Positions 14,340-27,031 are shown, counted from the stretch's first letter. The stretch is DNA of 64,000 bases from Apostichopus japonicus (GCF_037975245.1 NC_092583.1:1507264-1571263); one strand, 5' to 3'. Notes: generated by a model not told the origin, from the sequence alone. Numbers and translations are program-made.

Positions 14340-17300
14340 GCTATACAAGATTTGTCCAAACTCTCTTATCCCTGATTGCTTTTTCTCTGTATACACTGAT
14401 ATGGCCTTAGCAAATGTAAATCTCTATTCAGCAATGGAAGGTTTAAATTATTACAAACCTTCCAAACATCACAGCAAAAGGTGAAAGATCTATTGAACCA
14501 TGTTTGCTGTATGGTACCCCATGAGAATTGAAGACAGCATTTCATCTCAGTCATGTTGGTTTTCATTGACAACCTTGATGAGTGACCTTTGCAGAGTTTG
14601 GTTGAATCTTTCATCAAGCCCATTGGTCTGTGGGTGGTAGCTAGAGGATTCTCTGTGGTCTACCCCTATCATGTCAAACAGGGACTTGTTCAGAGCATTA
14701 ACAAATTCTCCTCTCTGGTCCGAGATGACAATTTTCATGCACCCAAATCTAAATAAATGGAAACATTTAAATAACTATTGTTAAAGTATTGATTACGAGT
14801 AATGTAATGAACTACTGGCATCTGCAGAATGGCTGCATGGTTTAATCAGGAAATCATTTCAGCACTGATTTAAAAAAAAAGTAAGTTAAAAGCACTGACC
14901 ATATCCCACTAACATTTTATTGACATTAACTTAACAATCAACTTCTATAAATTCCTGTAACCATTTGGCCGCTTTCTGGATCACAGTTAAAACAGAGCAA
15001 ATTGTAGGTCTACGTAACTAATTTCATATGTATGCTATGTAAAGTAGAAACAAAAGGAGATGGATATTTACCTGGCCATGGTTTCAAACAGAAAGTTTGC
15101 AACAGTTTTTGCTGTTTTGTTTCTTACAGCAACAGCCTCTGGCCATTTTGAAAAATAGTCACATAGGGCTTATATGATGTACTTATTTCCATTGATGGTC
15201 TCTGGAAGGGGTCCAATCATATCCACACCCATCTAAAAAAAGAAGTAAAATAGCATTCAGAACCATACACAATCTTATAATACGAACTGATGTTCAAGTG
15301 ATTTTTATCTGAGTTTTGTAAAATGCTAAACATTCAATTGTTTTTTTTTAATTTTTTTATTGTAACTCACACTGGAAGACTCTGTTACCAAGTTTTTTCT
15401 TCATTACCAAACCTATTATATACTTACTGACTTGTCAAACCCAACTGTTATATCCAATGGGAAATCTCTGAAGTGAGATGCTAGTCACATGCAGTGATCC
15501 ATCTAGCTGACAATCTAGCTGGTAATTGTCACTAGGGACTATCATAGGCCTGGTAACCATTTTCATCACCTTTGAATGTGGGGTGGGGGGGGGGGAACAG
15601 ATGTATAAGTAACTGGATGAGTGATTGATAGTTAGTCAGAAAATTGCCTTGGAATCTGTCAGTGAGATGACAGGGTTACACCTAACTGATGTAGGAAGCA
15701 TACATTGGTACAACCTATACTTTGGTATCTATATATTGTAAGCATTTAGAAATGTTACAAATTAATCTTTGAAGGGAATTTGCAGATTTTTTTTATATTA
15801 ATGACAGAAATTCACACTGTAGAGTTATAGTATATGGAAGGAAAGACTTCTTGGTTATTAACCAAGTAGCAAATTTTACTTAAACAGATGTTGAAATAAG
15901 CATATGGGTTCATTGGGGATGAATTTTGGACAAAAGGCTCTGGCTTTGTTTGTACTTTAGTTATGAACTGCATATGAATTTACGTACCTAGGACATTTTC
16001 TCGGATACTTCTTTATGACAACAATTCAACTACTGAACTCTGTTATGTTCATGTGTCATTCTTGCTTCATATCACAATTCAGTTTTCTTTTCATTTTGAA
16101 ATTCATATCAGATAATCCTATGTAAAGGTTTTCCTGTTGCTTTAATTATACGCAGCTAAAAAAAATACCAAAATGTGTTCTTAGCGGAATTTGTGTTTAT
16201 GGCTGCAGTACATGAAAATTCCTGACAGTACTGCGAGTCATTAAGTCTACTGAATGTACCACCATCATGATCATCTTTAATATATGCTTAGTAAATTATA
16301 ACTTTGAGAACAAATGAATAAGCTAGATCTTTCATTCTCTGGGCAATCTCCACACATACTCCTTATACTCTTGCACTGGCCAGCAAAGGGATGCAAACTT
16401 TAAGCATCGGTTGATAACTTGATATGCATATGGTGAATGACTTTGCAGTTACAATCATGCAAACAAATATTGCTTTTAGATGACAAAAAACAAAGTGATT
16501 TAGTGATAACTGTGCTGCTTGTGAACAGTATTTTCGACCCAGGCCTAGCATTTATAAGCTGAACGCATAAGGTGGTTCATATGTATTCCATTAACATGTA
16601 AGGCCTATGAGCTAGGATCTAAAAAACATGTTACACAACTTCCATTGCAGATTCCATCAAAATCAGTGCCTCCTGAAATGCCGATGAAAAAAATACCTAG
16701 GTGGTGAAATTGTCACCACTCGTGTCCTACAAGGACTCTTACAGAAATTGAAATGAACCTGATATTTAGATGATTAAGCCACCTTCTCGGATCCCTTTCT
16801 TTCAAATTAGGGTCTTATACCAAAATACTCCCTATCATTTGGTCAAATAAGTTCATGATAACATGTGGGATAAAACAAAAGCAAATTGTTGTGCATCTTT
16901 ATTTGCTCTTTCTTCAATTGTTTCTCTCAACACCTGCAGCTATCCTCCTGAATAGAAATTTATTCACCCACCCTCAAATTTGTCAAAGAGATTACACTAG
17001 GCCTATATTAGTTTTTAGGTCCATTCTGGTCACCATTCTAGCAATACTACAGTATATCACCAAGCAGTGTCTACATGTGATAATACATTGCAAATTTAAT
17101 ATAAATGATATAAACTTGGTTTAACCATGGAGCTATAATCCCAGGTTTATAGCTCCATGGTTTAACCTGCACTAATTTAATTGCAACATTGTTTTGTGCA
17201 TATATTAACAACCTTAATTACTGTGGAGAATGTTTAATGAATATTCATACCATAACCATGTACATGTTTGCATAATTAAAATATCACCAGCAAAAAGGAC

Positions 17301-18275
17301 CATTAAACCGTACATTATTAGCCAACACAGCTAACCTCCTGACAATGAAGTGATGGGCAGGTGGCCAACTGATTACCTATAGCATATATTCGACCTGCTG
17401 CAGTGTCTGTGCACATCCCGGCACCAATATATTAAAAAAATATGGGAAAACCTCTAAAAAGAAAGAGATAATAAAGTAACACTCATTAATTTAATTGATC
17501 CTCCAAAATGGACAAGACAGGGACCCCCCCCCCACTCCCTTGCTACCTTGTGTTTTAACTAGTAAGGGGACTAATCCCAGGACATATCTTTCAGATAATC
17601 TGAAAAGTCCTATCCTGAAGATTTCTTTTTGTTTGTAACCTAGCAATTTCAAACACATAATCATTATTGAAATTAAAAGCTTGTATACTCATGGTAGCAT
17701 GCATGGGTACACACTACACAGCTGATATGTAACTGACAGCCGATCAGCCGAAGTCTTACTCCTAGGTTACAGTAAGGCTAGCCTATAGTAGCCCAATACT
17801 ATTCGTGTCTTGCCGACTAATTATGCATCACGATATTCTCTAACACTAATAAGGTTTAGACTTTTCAGTTCTACTCTTAGGTGATTACAAATAATAAAAT
17901 ATACCTATAATCTGCAAGGCCCAAATGGCCAATGCACTTATAGTTCAAGTTATATGCATATCTATGGAATCATTTTCTTCAGTGGAAATAATTCCTAAAA
18001 GTTTTATACAAATAAACAAATAAAACACTTACCGCCAAACCCTTCTTGTAAGCTCCAATTTTGTGGGCTTTGGCCAAGGGCCTATCTTCGTTGCCATGTG
18101 GGCCGACGTTAACTAGATCGGCATCTCCCGTCAGTCTAAAACTCTTCGATCTTCCCCTTATCGATCTTTCTAGATTTAACGTAGACTTTTCAGGGTACAC
18201 TCCTGACGAAAGATATTTTCCAATGATACTGTAGGCCTACTCGTCATCGGTATCCAGCTCAGGAGAAGTCATCTT
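14340..18275 (-). pseudogene. Broken Ginger-like (KRBA2/Gypsy-type integrase) transposase gene with introns
   Basis: Minus-strand coding blocks: an N-terminal block at about 18270-18035 (starts MTSPELDTDDE then an in-frame TAG; later YPEKSTLNLERSIRGRSK; donor gtaagt); an integrase block at about 15237-15072 (MGVDMIGPLPETINGNKY, TAA in place of a Gln-like codon, then ALCDYFSKWPEA, donor gtaaat); and a third block from 14748 (acceptor tttag, FGC, ISDQRGEF, SSYHPQTNGLDERFNQTL). The Asp of LCDYFSKW, the Asp of ISDQRG and the Glu of LDERFN fit the DDE triad. The Trp codon after NQHD is a stop, and later coding is frameshifted. Spliced integrases with a HPQTNGLDERFNQ motif fit Ginger DNA transposons or KRBA2-like genes better than LTR retrotransposons. 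No terminal repeats were found. Confidence 0.6.
17118..17167. repeat. Hairpin-forming inverted repeat, 21-bp arms
   Basis: The arms GGTTTAACCATGGAGCTATAA (17118-17138) and TTATAGCTCCATGGTTTAACC (17147-17167) are complementary except at one pair, with an 8-base loop. It lies inside the decayed Ginger-like region and may be a collapsed MITE. Confidence 0.7.
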
Positions 18276-18355
18276 GTAATATCAGATCGGGCTAAGTAAG
18301 TTAACGGTCTCAACTCTTAATGCAATTACTGTGCGTGCAAATATGCAACTACTCA

Positions 18356-20317
18356 CAGGCGCGTATCCAGGGGGGGGGCGGTGGGGGCGCGCGCCCCCCG
18401 GGTAAGGAAAAGAGGAGAGAAAAAAAGAGAAGAAAAACGGGAAAAGGAGGGGGAAAAAAAAAGAAAAGGAGGAGAGGAAGGAAGGGAAAAGAAAAAGAAA
18501 AAAGAGAGAAAAAGGAGAAAAGGAGGGAGTAGAAGATAGCCAAGACCTCGGGAAGAGAAAGAGGAACAGTCATAGTTAAAGCGCTGATCCCTATCATATA
18601 CACAGGGTAGCCAGTGACAGATCAAGGATTACGAAGGGGGTGTGCGCCTCACCCTACCCCTTACACCGACAACTCCATTTTTGACGTTTCCATTTTTCCT
18701 CTCTCACTAATGTATCTATATAAATACTATATATGGTCTATCATAACGCGTGTGTGTGTATGGACGCCTTAAACAATTGTAAACTTGTGCTATATGGAAC
18801 CGACTGTGGCTGGTCTTGAACTCGACCGAGTCGTCGGGGAACATGACGCATGTGGGGGGAAGGGGGCGACCGCCCCCCCCGAGCAAATTTTCTTTATGAC
18901 ATCGCTAGTAATTTCAAAATAGACAATGCTTAGATGCAACTTACAAGGCCTGGGAAGTGTCAATTCCAGCGATCTGGGAGGCATTTTCGGCCAAAATTTT
19001 TCTTTACGCTTCGCGCCAACATATGGTGGCGCTTCGCTTAGATAGTTTGCCTAAAGGCTTTGCCCCTCCCTTGGCAATTACTCGCTAAACGCCTGTTCGA
19101 ATTTGTAAAGCAAAGAGCAGATATAACATATCAGTGAGAATTGAAATGCATGTTCCACGATGAACAGCCTCAAAAAGTGTCTATGTGTGTAGTCAAAGGC
19201 GTAGGAGCCCAATTGGATTTGGGGACTGTAATGACTTGCCCGAAAAAAAAGTAAAAATTTTTCGCGCGCAAAGCGCGCGTTCAACATATCGATGCCAATA
19301 TCATATAAGCAAGCATCGGTCATTACATTGCATGGCATCGTGTACCGCACGGTCCGTCAAAGTTGCACAGTATACCGCCGGATGCTAATGTAAACAACCA
19401 AATGTCTTATGTAGATCAGGAGAAAAACCATACAGATCCATTTATGTCAAAACTCTCTTTTACAGTAGTAATGTCGGCCAAGCTTGGAACTTTATTTTAA
19501 TTACCAAGGAGATCATTTTTAAGCTATTCATTGCTATTTATTTTTCTTTCAGTAGGTGCCAGAAAAAAAGGGAAAACATTTGGTTGCGGCGGGGGGGGGG
19601 GGGCTGCAGCCCCCGCCTCCTACGGGACCTACGCCTATGTGTGTAGTGTTCGGTTTCGATATACCTGATATATCGGAAATATCTGGTATTTATCATTTCC
19701 TTCAACGAAGTTTTATAATAGCCATTATAAGAGGTTGCAATATTTCTACACCAATAAATTAACTGTGTCTGAATTTTCCAAAATTTCCTCACCAACATTC
19801 TTCATCATACTTTCCTCTACTCGTGCAATTTTGACTTGTCTGTTAGGGGTTGAAGGAGGTTTTTCTATATTGGTTGTCCATAGATTGAATTTTGTGCAAC
19901 ATTATGGGTATGTTTTGAAGTGATTTTATTCACGAGAAATGTGAATTTTCAAATTCTCAACAAATAATGGGCTTAAAACCTTCAAAAGTGGGGCTTTCGG
20001 ATATTGTGGGCCGTGACGTAGAATCACCCACAAAAGCAATGATCCATAGGACATGCAATGAGGTCGAACATGGTGTGTGACTGGTGACAATCTTCAAAAA
20101 GGTTATTGATGGAAAAAAACTTTTGGGAAATACTTGGTACTCGGGCAAAAGTGTACATCTGGTTGGTCATTTTCAAGCCCGAGAAGTGCCATTTCCGGTG
20201 ATATGGGGGGTATCGAAACCAGAAATTTTCTTGTACGCTGCGCGCCAACCGATGGTGGCGCTCCGCTTAGATAGTAATTCGCGCCCCCCGGGTTAGAAAA
20301 TCCTGGATACGCGCCTG
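18356..20317. mobile_element. Composite of CAGGCGCGTATCC-ended MITE copies
   Basis: The left end CAGGCGCGTATCCAGG plus a G run and the right end CCTGGATACGCGCCTG form terminal inverted repeats. Between them are further fragments of the same family: 18840-19075 and 20160-20280 share the block 'GCGCCAAC..(A/T)TGGTGGCGCT.CGCTTAGATAG' with the elements at 22396 and 23247. The 8-bp flanks (ACTACTCA and ACTAAGAA) match only in part, so the two ends may come from two insertions. A separate element is nested at 19193-19635. Purine-rich runs at 18420-18530 are simple sequence. Confidence 0.6.
19193..19635. mobile_element. Nested non-autonomous element with 11-bp target-site repeat
   Basis: The direct repeat TATGTGTGTAG occurs at 19182-19192 and 19636-19646. 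The enclosed ends are inverted repeats (AGGCGTAGGAGCC at left, GGGACCTACGCC at right). Inside are a palindrome CGCGCGCAAAGCGCGCG and a long G run. No coding capacity. Confidence 0.6.
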
Positions 20318-22387
20318 ACTAAGAAATTTTGGGCCTGCGATATGTAACGTTAACGACGTAGACGGCACATTCACTTCACTGAGTAAACAGCAGTATAAAT
20401 TTTACAGTAGAATGCAAATACGCATGCGTGAAATAACAACTTTGTCACACCTAGAACGTAGAGCGGGAGATTTCCACATTTCCCGCGTACTGAATAAATA
20501 TATTGACTCTGACCAGGAAGTTTTTCCATAACAACTCCCTGCTCTGACCCCGGATTTGACCTCCAAGCTCCGGATGGCGGGGAACTTTCTGTCTGCAGCC
20601 GCGTACCGGTTGAAATACATTTACCTTCAACCTACATGGTTGATCTTTCTCCAACGTTAAGAAATTCCGACCTTCCAAACAACTACCCTAATAGTAGTAA
20701 CGATTGATAAGCAGCAGAGTCAGACAGACATGACTAATTAGTTCAGAAGATACATTTAACATTATGCAGCCTTATGACACTGACAGTCGACGATCGAAAT
20801 ATAGCGGACAGCGTCCCTTTGGAGTGTAGTCTCCATGATAATAATAACATTTTGCCGCCTCTTCCCACAACAGTCGACACTCGAAGTATTAGTTCTGCTT
20901 TAACCGAGTTTTGCGGGTGCATGCTGACCGATATATGACATTGTCATCCTGGTCTTCGCTAGTAAATTACCTCCTTTTAAGTAATAACGGAACGTAGATA
21001 GGGCCAGAAATGTTTGTCACTCAACAGAACCACGTTAAAGCTCTTTAAAGAGGACCCGGACACTTTCCACGGTGGCGTAGAAAGCAAGGGAAAGTGTCCC
21101 TGAGACACTATTCACGCAAATGAGACACTATATCCTAGTAATATGTGTCCTACGGACGCCCGGACACTCATTACTGCCACAGCGGCACACTGGCCTGCAT
21201 AGGGCCCCACAATAGTCTACAGGAGGGGGGGGGGGACAACTTTCCCTGTGGAATCTGTGCCACCACCACCCACATCTTTGTTTCAATTCGTTCCCATTAA
21301 CCACATCAAAGGTGTCCTGCACGAGAGTGCCCAGTCAGTGTAATTCTTGCAATGAACAATTGCCCATGCTATTAGCGGCAAGTACTTCCTCTTTTGAAAA
21401 CACCGTGTGTAATACAGGGAACAACCCTTATGGTGTAATCAACGTCTGTTTTACCAGACTGAATGAGTAGAGCCCGTCAGATGTTGGTTAGTTTCAAGTT
21501 AATTCAGCACTATAAGGTCTTTTATTTCGCTGATTTAATACTCTCTGGAGGAAAGTTTTCGAAGCTGTTGAAACAGAAGAAGAAGGAATATATTATCCGT
21601 CCAGGATATCTTTTAGTACGAGTAGTAAGTACGATACTTTTTTATATTTATTATTATTTAAACACTTGCTATGTGATGGTTATTATCAGAAAGAACCGCA
21701 GAGTCACGCTTTGATTGTTGTTCTGCATAACAAGGGCTGACCAATCTAGTTTCATTTCGGTCCTGTATACTAACACTGGTACGAAATAAAACTCTTTCTC
21801 CTTATTATTACATTAACAACTTTTCACTTAAATCATGATACGCGTGTGAAAAAAAAGGCAAGCTAACACGTGACAGCTTACTGTGAAATGTTGTCCGTAT
21901 AAGGTGTCAATATCTGTGTTCAGAAGATTTATTGTGCGGACAAGGCCAAACAATTCAGATCTGTAGAAGTGGGGTGGGGTTGGTGGGGTGGGCATCGGGT
22001 GTGGGTGGTAATCTCTATTTTAACTTCATCCGTATAGATTTTTAGCATGCTAACATCGCCAGAATTTTTCAGAGGTATATTTTACATGTCCTTCCCGAAT
22101 ACACCTACATGTGTAAAAGTAATAATAATAATAATAAAAAAACAAAAACAAAAAACATACTATTTCTGTGATTGAAAATTCTTTTGAGGGTGAAAGTCAA
22201 ATCCTCGTGAGAGTCACTGACCATTATGGCTCTGGTATATGCTTTGCGTGTAATATATGTTTGACCCAATCTAATTCCCTACTTGAATAATACTTGATCG
22301 AAATAAGAGATCCAAATTGTTGGATCCATTCTGCTATCGTCAATTTGGCGAGTCACTAAACCTTTCACGCAACATTGCCTCTCATCT
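20318..22387. other. No gene recognised
   Basis: Mixed unique sequence with short G runs. The open frame at 21463-21714 shows no motif and no exon support. Confidence 0.35.
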
Positions 22388-22395
22388 CTTTACTC

Positions 22396-22691
22396 CAGGC
22401 GCGTAGCCAAGGGGGGGGGGGCGAAGGGGGCAGCCGGCCCCCCCCTTGAGCATATATATATATATTTTTTTTAAATGATTTTATGATATCGCTAGTAATT
22501 TCAAAAGAGAAAATGCTAAGATTCAACTTACAAGGCCTGGGAAGTGCCATTTCCAGCGATCTGGGAGGCATTTTCAGCCAAAATTTTCTTGTACGCTTCG
22601 CGCCAACCATGGTGGCGCTACGCTTAGATAGTTTGCCATGCCAAATCAATAGTTTCGCCCCTCCCTTGGCAAATTCCTGGCTACGCGCCTG
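22396..22691. mobile_element. hAT-type MITE, 296 bp, with perfect 8-bp target duplication
   Basis: Termini CAGGCGCGTAGCC and GGCTACGCGCCTG are perfect inverted repeats flanked by CTTTACTC on both sides (22388-22395 and 22692-22699). An 8-bp duplication and CAG/CTG ends are hallmarks of the hAT superfamily. The interior has G/C runs, a TA run and the block CTTCGCGCCAACCATGGTGG shared with other copies in the window. No transposase. Confidence 0.85.
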
Positions 22692-22859
22692 CTTTACTCA
22701 GTAATTCATTGTCTATGTACATATTGTGAGACATTTTTTATTGGACACTTTTCTCTTGTATATACATGTTTGATTTTATATCAAATTGGTATGGCGGTAT
22801 ATTTTTAGAATAGGTCAGGATCGATGGCCAGACACTGGTTTTCTTATTGGTTTGCTCTT

Positions 22860-23011
22860 TCGTTTCTTGTCTGGTCAGCGGTCATTTGCTTCTTTTGTTG
22901 TGTGTTTGACTTGTATTCTTAATGTATTTTATGACTTTTATATTTGTAAAGCGCCCTGAGACTTCTGTTATGGGCGCTTAATAAGAACTGTTTATTATTA
23001 TTATTATTATG
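22860..23011 (+). mobile_element. LINE 3' UTR tail
   Basis: The sequence 'AAGCGCCCTGAGACTTCTG..ATGGGCGCTTAATAAGAACTG' followed by (TTA)n is the conserved 3' hairpin and tail typical of CR1/L2-like LINEs. No coding sequence remains. Confidence 0.6.
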
Positions 23012-23246
23012 AGTTGAATATTGAAACGTTGTAACTTTAAAGTACATGCCTAACAATCATTTTTGCCTGATGCGACGTTTGTGGACTTAAAACGTACAAT
23101 GTTCTATTTTGTCTGTATGGTAACTTAACCGCACGTATCCTTTCGCGAAAATATGTAGCACTTTGCATGCATGACTTGCAAAATTCAAATGCAAAATGCA
23201 GCCTTGTTTGGTTGTAGGTGAGATACACGCTGATATCCGTGTCGTA

Positions 23247-23901
23247 CAAGGGCGGCGGAACCGGGGGGGGCACAGGGGGCACGTGCCCCCCACTTTTCCT
23301 CAGGTTAAAAATGTGCCCTTTTTTCTACATAAAAAGTGAGGTGTCTCAAGTTAGCAAGAGGCCAGGGAACCAGAATGAACACTCGGGAAGGCCGTTTCCG
23401 GCCATCTGAGGGGTTTGTAAAACCAAAAATTTTCTTGCACGATCCGCGCCAACCAATGGTGGCGCTCCGCTCAGATAGTCGTGCATACAACCTTGCAAAT
23501 CCAGGCTACGCCGCTGACTTTTTAATTAATTTCTGTGGGTCAAACTCAAAGCTATTGCGAATGGAAAAAAAATTGTTAGATATTAACAAGAACTAAACTC
23601 TAATTTGGAAGATTCCTACATTAGCAACTAGCATGATTTCACCTCATTTTGTCTCAAAAGAAAACTTGTTCCTTGTTTCCCAATTTGCACATTGGATATT
23701 GCAGTGCTAGTATGCATATTTTCCTTGCGGGTGGGGGGGGGGCGTTGATGGAGTGATGTGTATACGCAAAAATGATAATAAAATAAGAGTTATAAAGGGT
23801 ACTAAATATAAGGCTGCATCTGTCCAATCAAATTTCTGCAAAGTGCCCTTTGATGTCGGTGCCCCCCCCCCCCCAGATTAAAAGTGCTTCCGCCGCCCTT
23901 G
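23247..23901. mobile_element. hAT-type MITE, 655 bp
   Basis: Ends CAAGGGCGGCGGAA and TTCCGCCGCCCTTG are perfect inverted repeats. Flanks GTGTCGTA (23239-23246) and TTGTCGTA (23902-23909) match at 7 of 8 positions. The interior includes a G-rich and a C-rich end and a block (23330-23520) related to the CAGGCGCG family. It ends 252 bp before the start codon of channel paralogue 2, so it sits in that gene's upstream region. Confidence 0.75.
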
Positions 23902-23993
23902 TTGTCGTACAAATAACACCGAACCCGAAGGATATATTTTAAATGACAAATGGTATGAACAAAAGTCGTACACATTACAACCTACGCGTTGAA

Positions 23994-24040
23994 ACGTACA
24001 CGTTACAACGTACACGTTTACAACGTACACGTTACAACGT
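23994..24040. repeat. ACGTACACGTTACA tandem repeat upstream of paralogue 2
   Basis: Three units of 14-15 bp (ACGTACACGTTACA) with a partial fourth; looser copies reach back to 23967. It lies 113 bp upstream of the ATG, where a promoter or 5' UTR is expected. Regulatory use is not shown. Confidence 0.7.
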
Positions 24041-24152
24041 TTGTCTTCTTATTCTTTAACAAAATGTCATCAGTTCCTTCATTCTTTTTCCCCGTTTCAA
24101 CCATTATCTGTCCTAGAACAAGAAAAGGGTATAGACGGGCCGAATAGAAACC

Positions 24153-26058
24153 ATGGCCGACGTAGCTAAACTGCTGAAAGAACTATTACCAACTTTGAAT
24201 GAAGTATTCGAGAAGGAAATATTGATATCGGGGGTCATTCAGACAAACCTACCTGCTGATAACTTTGGGTTCTGGTTGACCCAAGGGGTGCCATTCGGTC
24301 TCATATTTATACATCTTCTGATGGCTGTGTTAGGTAATTACGGTTGGTCGTTGTTGTTGTTGTTTTTGTTTGTTTGTTTCTTTTGTTTACTGCTAGTCCC
24401 GCAATGATTTCAGTTAGGTCTTTCGTCTCAAATTATAATAGCCTACAAACCAAAACCAAACTTGGAAGAGGATCTTATCGGCTGCTTGATCCATGTATCG
24501 TTTTACGGTATAGTTAAGATATAAATTGTATACATATATATTGACAAAAGTGTTTTCTGCGTGGGATCGCGGGTAGTTGGGTGATTGTAGGGTGTTAGGG
24601 GAGGGGCGAGGTTATGTTCATGGGTCGTGGATAGGGGTGCGTTTAAGGCGGGGTTTTAATGGGCCTTCTTAGAATAAATTGAGATAATTCCGATTGATTT
24701 AGTGTTAATTCTGGATTCTTTGTTCTCTCGTAATATCTTGACTAGGTGAAAGAGATGTCGGCAGATGTTTTGTACCAAAGGTCGAAGGTCAACCGCTCAC
24801 TCAATCACAAATACAATACATAACCGAGATGTGCTTGGATCAGGCTACACATTATGAGTGTTTTGACGAAAGCAACGGAGAATTTAAAGATGTGTGCCGC
24901 GCCTCTCCATGTGACAACATGACCGAAACTTTGCACATAAATAACACGTATCCAAATTCAGATAAAACGAATGTCTTTGAAACTCTTTTCTTTTATCGTT
25001 ACTACGTTTGGTTTCTTGTCGCTTTCACTTTTCTACGTGCTCTGCCTCAAATCGTATGGAAACTATCCTATACCGCTGATGTAAGGAAGGCCATCCAGGA
25101 CATAGCGGTTATTGCTGAATTTCAACACGCCATGTGCGGTGTGATGTCGCTCGTGAGTGGGGATAGCACCGGCGAAATGGTGGCCAGTACTTCGTCGTCC
25201 AGCATCAATACGAATTACAAATATCCAAAATGGATGAAATCTATGAACAGAATCGTCCTTGAAGAAGTCAGCAAACGAGCTTCAAAAGTGATCCTCTTCC
25301 GTGCTTACGTCATGCGTAAACTTGCCGATATAATTTTAGATTTGGTAATCATCGGTACCTTTATTTGGTTTCAGTATGATCGTACACCGTTTGACCAAAT
25401 AGTATTCGTTTGTGATTTACACGGTGATCGCGACAACATCTTCCTATGTGATTCTATACACAGACGGTTTGTACCGTGTACCGTGTCGTTCGGTTTCGAG
25501 TTCATGATAACTGCTTTTCTCGTATTTTTTATCATGGTAGGTGACTGCCTCCTACAACTTTTCGTGACTTTGGCATTTACGAGGGTGGGCCATCGGATAA
25601 TACGCAAATTGACTTGCGGCTATTGGTTTGGGAAAGCAGTTCTTTATTGGGATCCGTTCATCTCTCAAGAACTTGAACTTAATCAAAACAAGCAATGGAT
25701 GCATTTTGACCAATCTTTTATGCACTCACCGAACGATCTCTATCTTGTCGGTTTAATGTACAAGCAGAGTAGCGTAATGCATGGCCACTTTCTGAAAATG
25801 ATGGCCGAGAAAATGCTCGAACAGCTTCGACCAGCGTTTGATTATCTTAGACAAACGGCTGAGCACAATTCTAATCCATCCGTGTTCAGATCTAGGTCCC
25901 GAATTTCGACAAATCTCAGAGATGATGATAACGACAGATCTGAAGATGACACAACCCGTGATCCACCGGAACAATCCTCTCAAACTGAACAAACAGGGTT
26001 TGATTTTGAAGGAAGCTCACAATTTTCTCAGTACAGCGTACCGTATTCTCATCTTTAA
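24153..26058 (+). CDS. Innexin/pannexin-like four-transmembrane channel protein, paralogue 2 (497 aa)
   Basis: Exons 24153-24333 (ATG to donor gtaatt) and 24746-26058 (acceptor gactag) join after the first base of Gly61, exactly as in paralogue 1; both first exons are 181 nt. The protein shows TM1 (FGLIFIHLLMAVL), loop Cys68 and Cys90 with N-glycosylation sites, TM2 from YRYYVWFLVAFTFLRALP, the loop ADVRKAIQDIAVIAEFQHAM, TM3, a second loop with CDL-x9-C-x9-C and RRFVPC, TM4, and a tail with NDLYLVGLMYKQSSVMHGHFL and an acidic Ser/Gln-rich C-terminus. YYVW at the start of TM2 recalls the innexin YYQW signature. Relative to paralogue 1 the TM and loop framework is conserved and the tails differ. 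The role is inferred: hemichannel or gap-junction subunit. A (TA)n tract and a long satellite lie just 3'. Confidence 0.62.
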
Positions 26059-26159
26059 TTTAAGGTTGACCCTGGTTAAATTAATTCTGCTATTTGGTCC
26101 TCTAGCTAATTCTGCTGTGTTAACGACTTCTCTTCAACAAAACTCGGTTTAATATTGCC

Positions 26160-26161
<2 letters not shown>

Positions 26162-26199
<38 letters not shown>
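26162..26199. repeat. (TA)n microsatellite
   Basis: TA dinucleotides about 100 bp past the channel stop codon. Confidence 0.9.
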
Positions 26200-26202
<3 letters not shown>

Positions 26203-26203
26203 T

Positions 26204-26452
26204 TACTTACTTACTTTTACTTACTTTTACTTACTTTTACTTACTTTTACTTACTTTTACTTACTTTTACTTACTTTTACTTACTTTTACTTACTTTTAC
26301 TTACTTTTACTTACTTTTACTTACTTTTACTTACTTTTACTTACTTTTACTTACTTTTACTTACTTTTACTTACTTTTACTTACTTTTACTTACTTTTAC
26401 TTACTTTTACTTACTTACTTACTGACTTACTGACTTACTTACTTACTGACTT

Positions 26453-26486
<34 letters not shown>

Positions 26487-26491
26487 TGACT

Positions 26492-26547
<56 letters not shown>

Positions 26548-27031
26548 TACTGACTTACTGACTCACTTACTCACTTACTCACTTACTCACTTACTGACTT
26601 ACTGACTCACTGACTCACTGACTCACTGACTCACTGACTCACTGTCTCACTGACTCACTGACTCACTGACTCACTGACTCACTGACTCACTGACTGACTC
26701 ACTGACTGACTCACTGACTGACTCACTGACTGACTCACTGACTCACTGACTCACTGACTCACTGACTCACTGACTCACTGACTCACTGACTCACTGACTC
26801 ACTCACTCACTCACTCACTCACTCACTCACTCACTCACTCACTCACTCACTCACTGACTCACTGACTCACTGACTCACTGACTGACTCACTGACTGACTC
26901 ACTGACTGACTCACTGACTGACTGACTGACTCACTGACTCACTGACTCACTGACTCACTGACTCACTGACTCACTGACTCACTGACTCACTGACTCACTC
27001 ACTCACTCACTCACTCACTCACTTACTTACT
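26204..27031. repeat. Compound ACTT/ACTTACTTTT/ACTG/ACTC satellite, about 830 bp
   Basis: Three phases are visible: a 10-bp ACTTACTTTT array (to about 26410), an ACTG-rich zone (to about 26550), and an ACTC/ACTG tetranucleotide and octanucleotide zone (to 27031). All share an ACTN frame. Confidence 0.95.

Noticed and set aside
18320-18625. Lys/Arg-rich and Pro-rich frames
   Set aside because: Purine-rich simple sequence inside a MITE composite.
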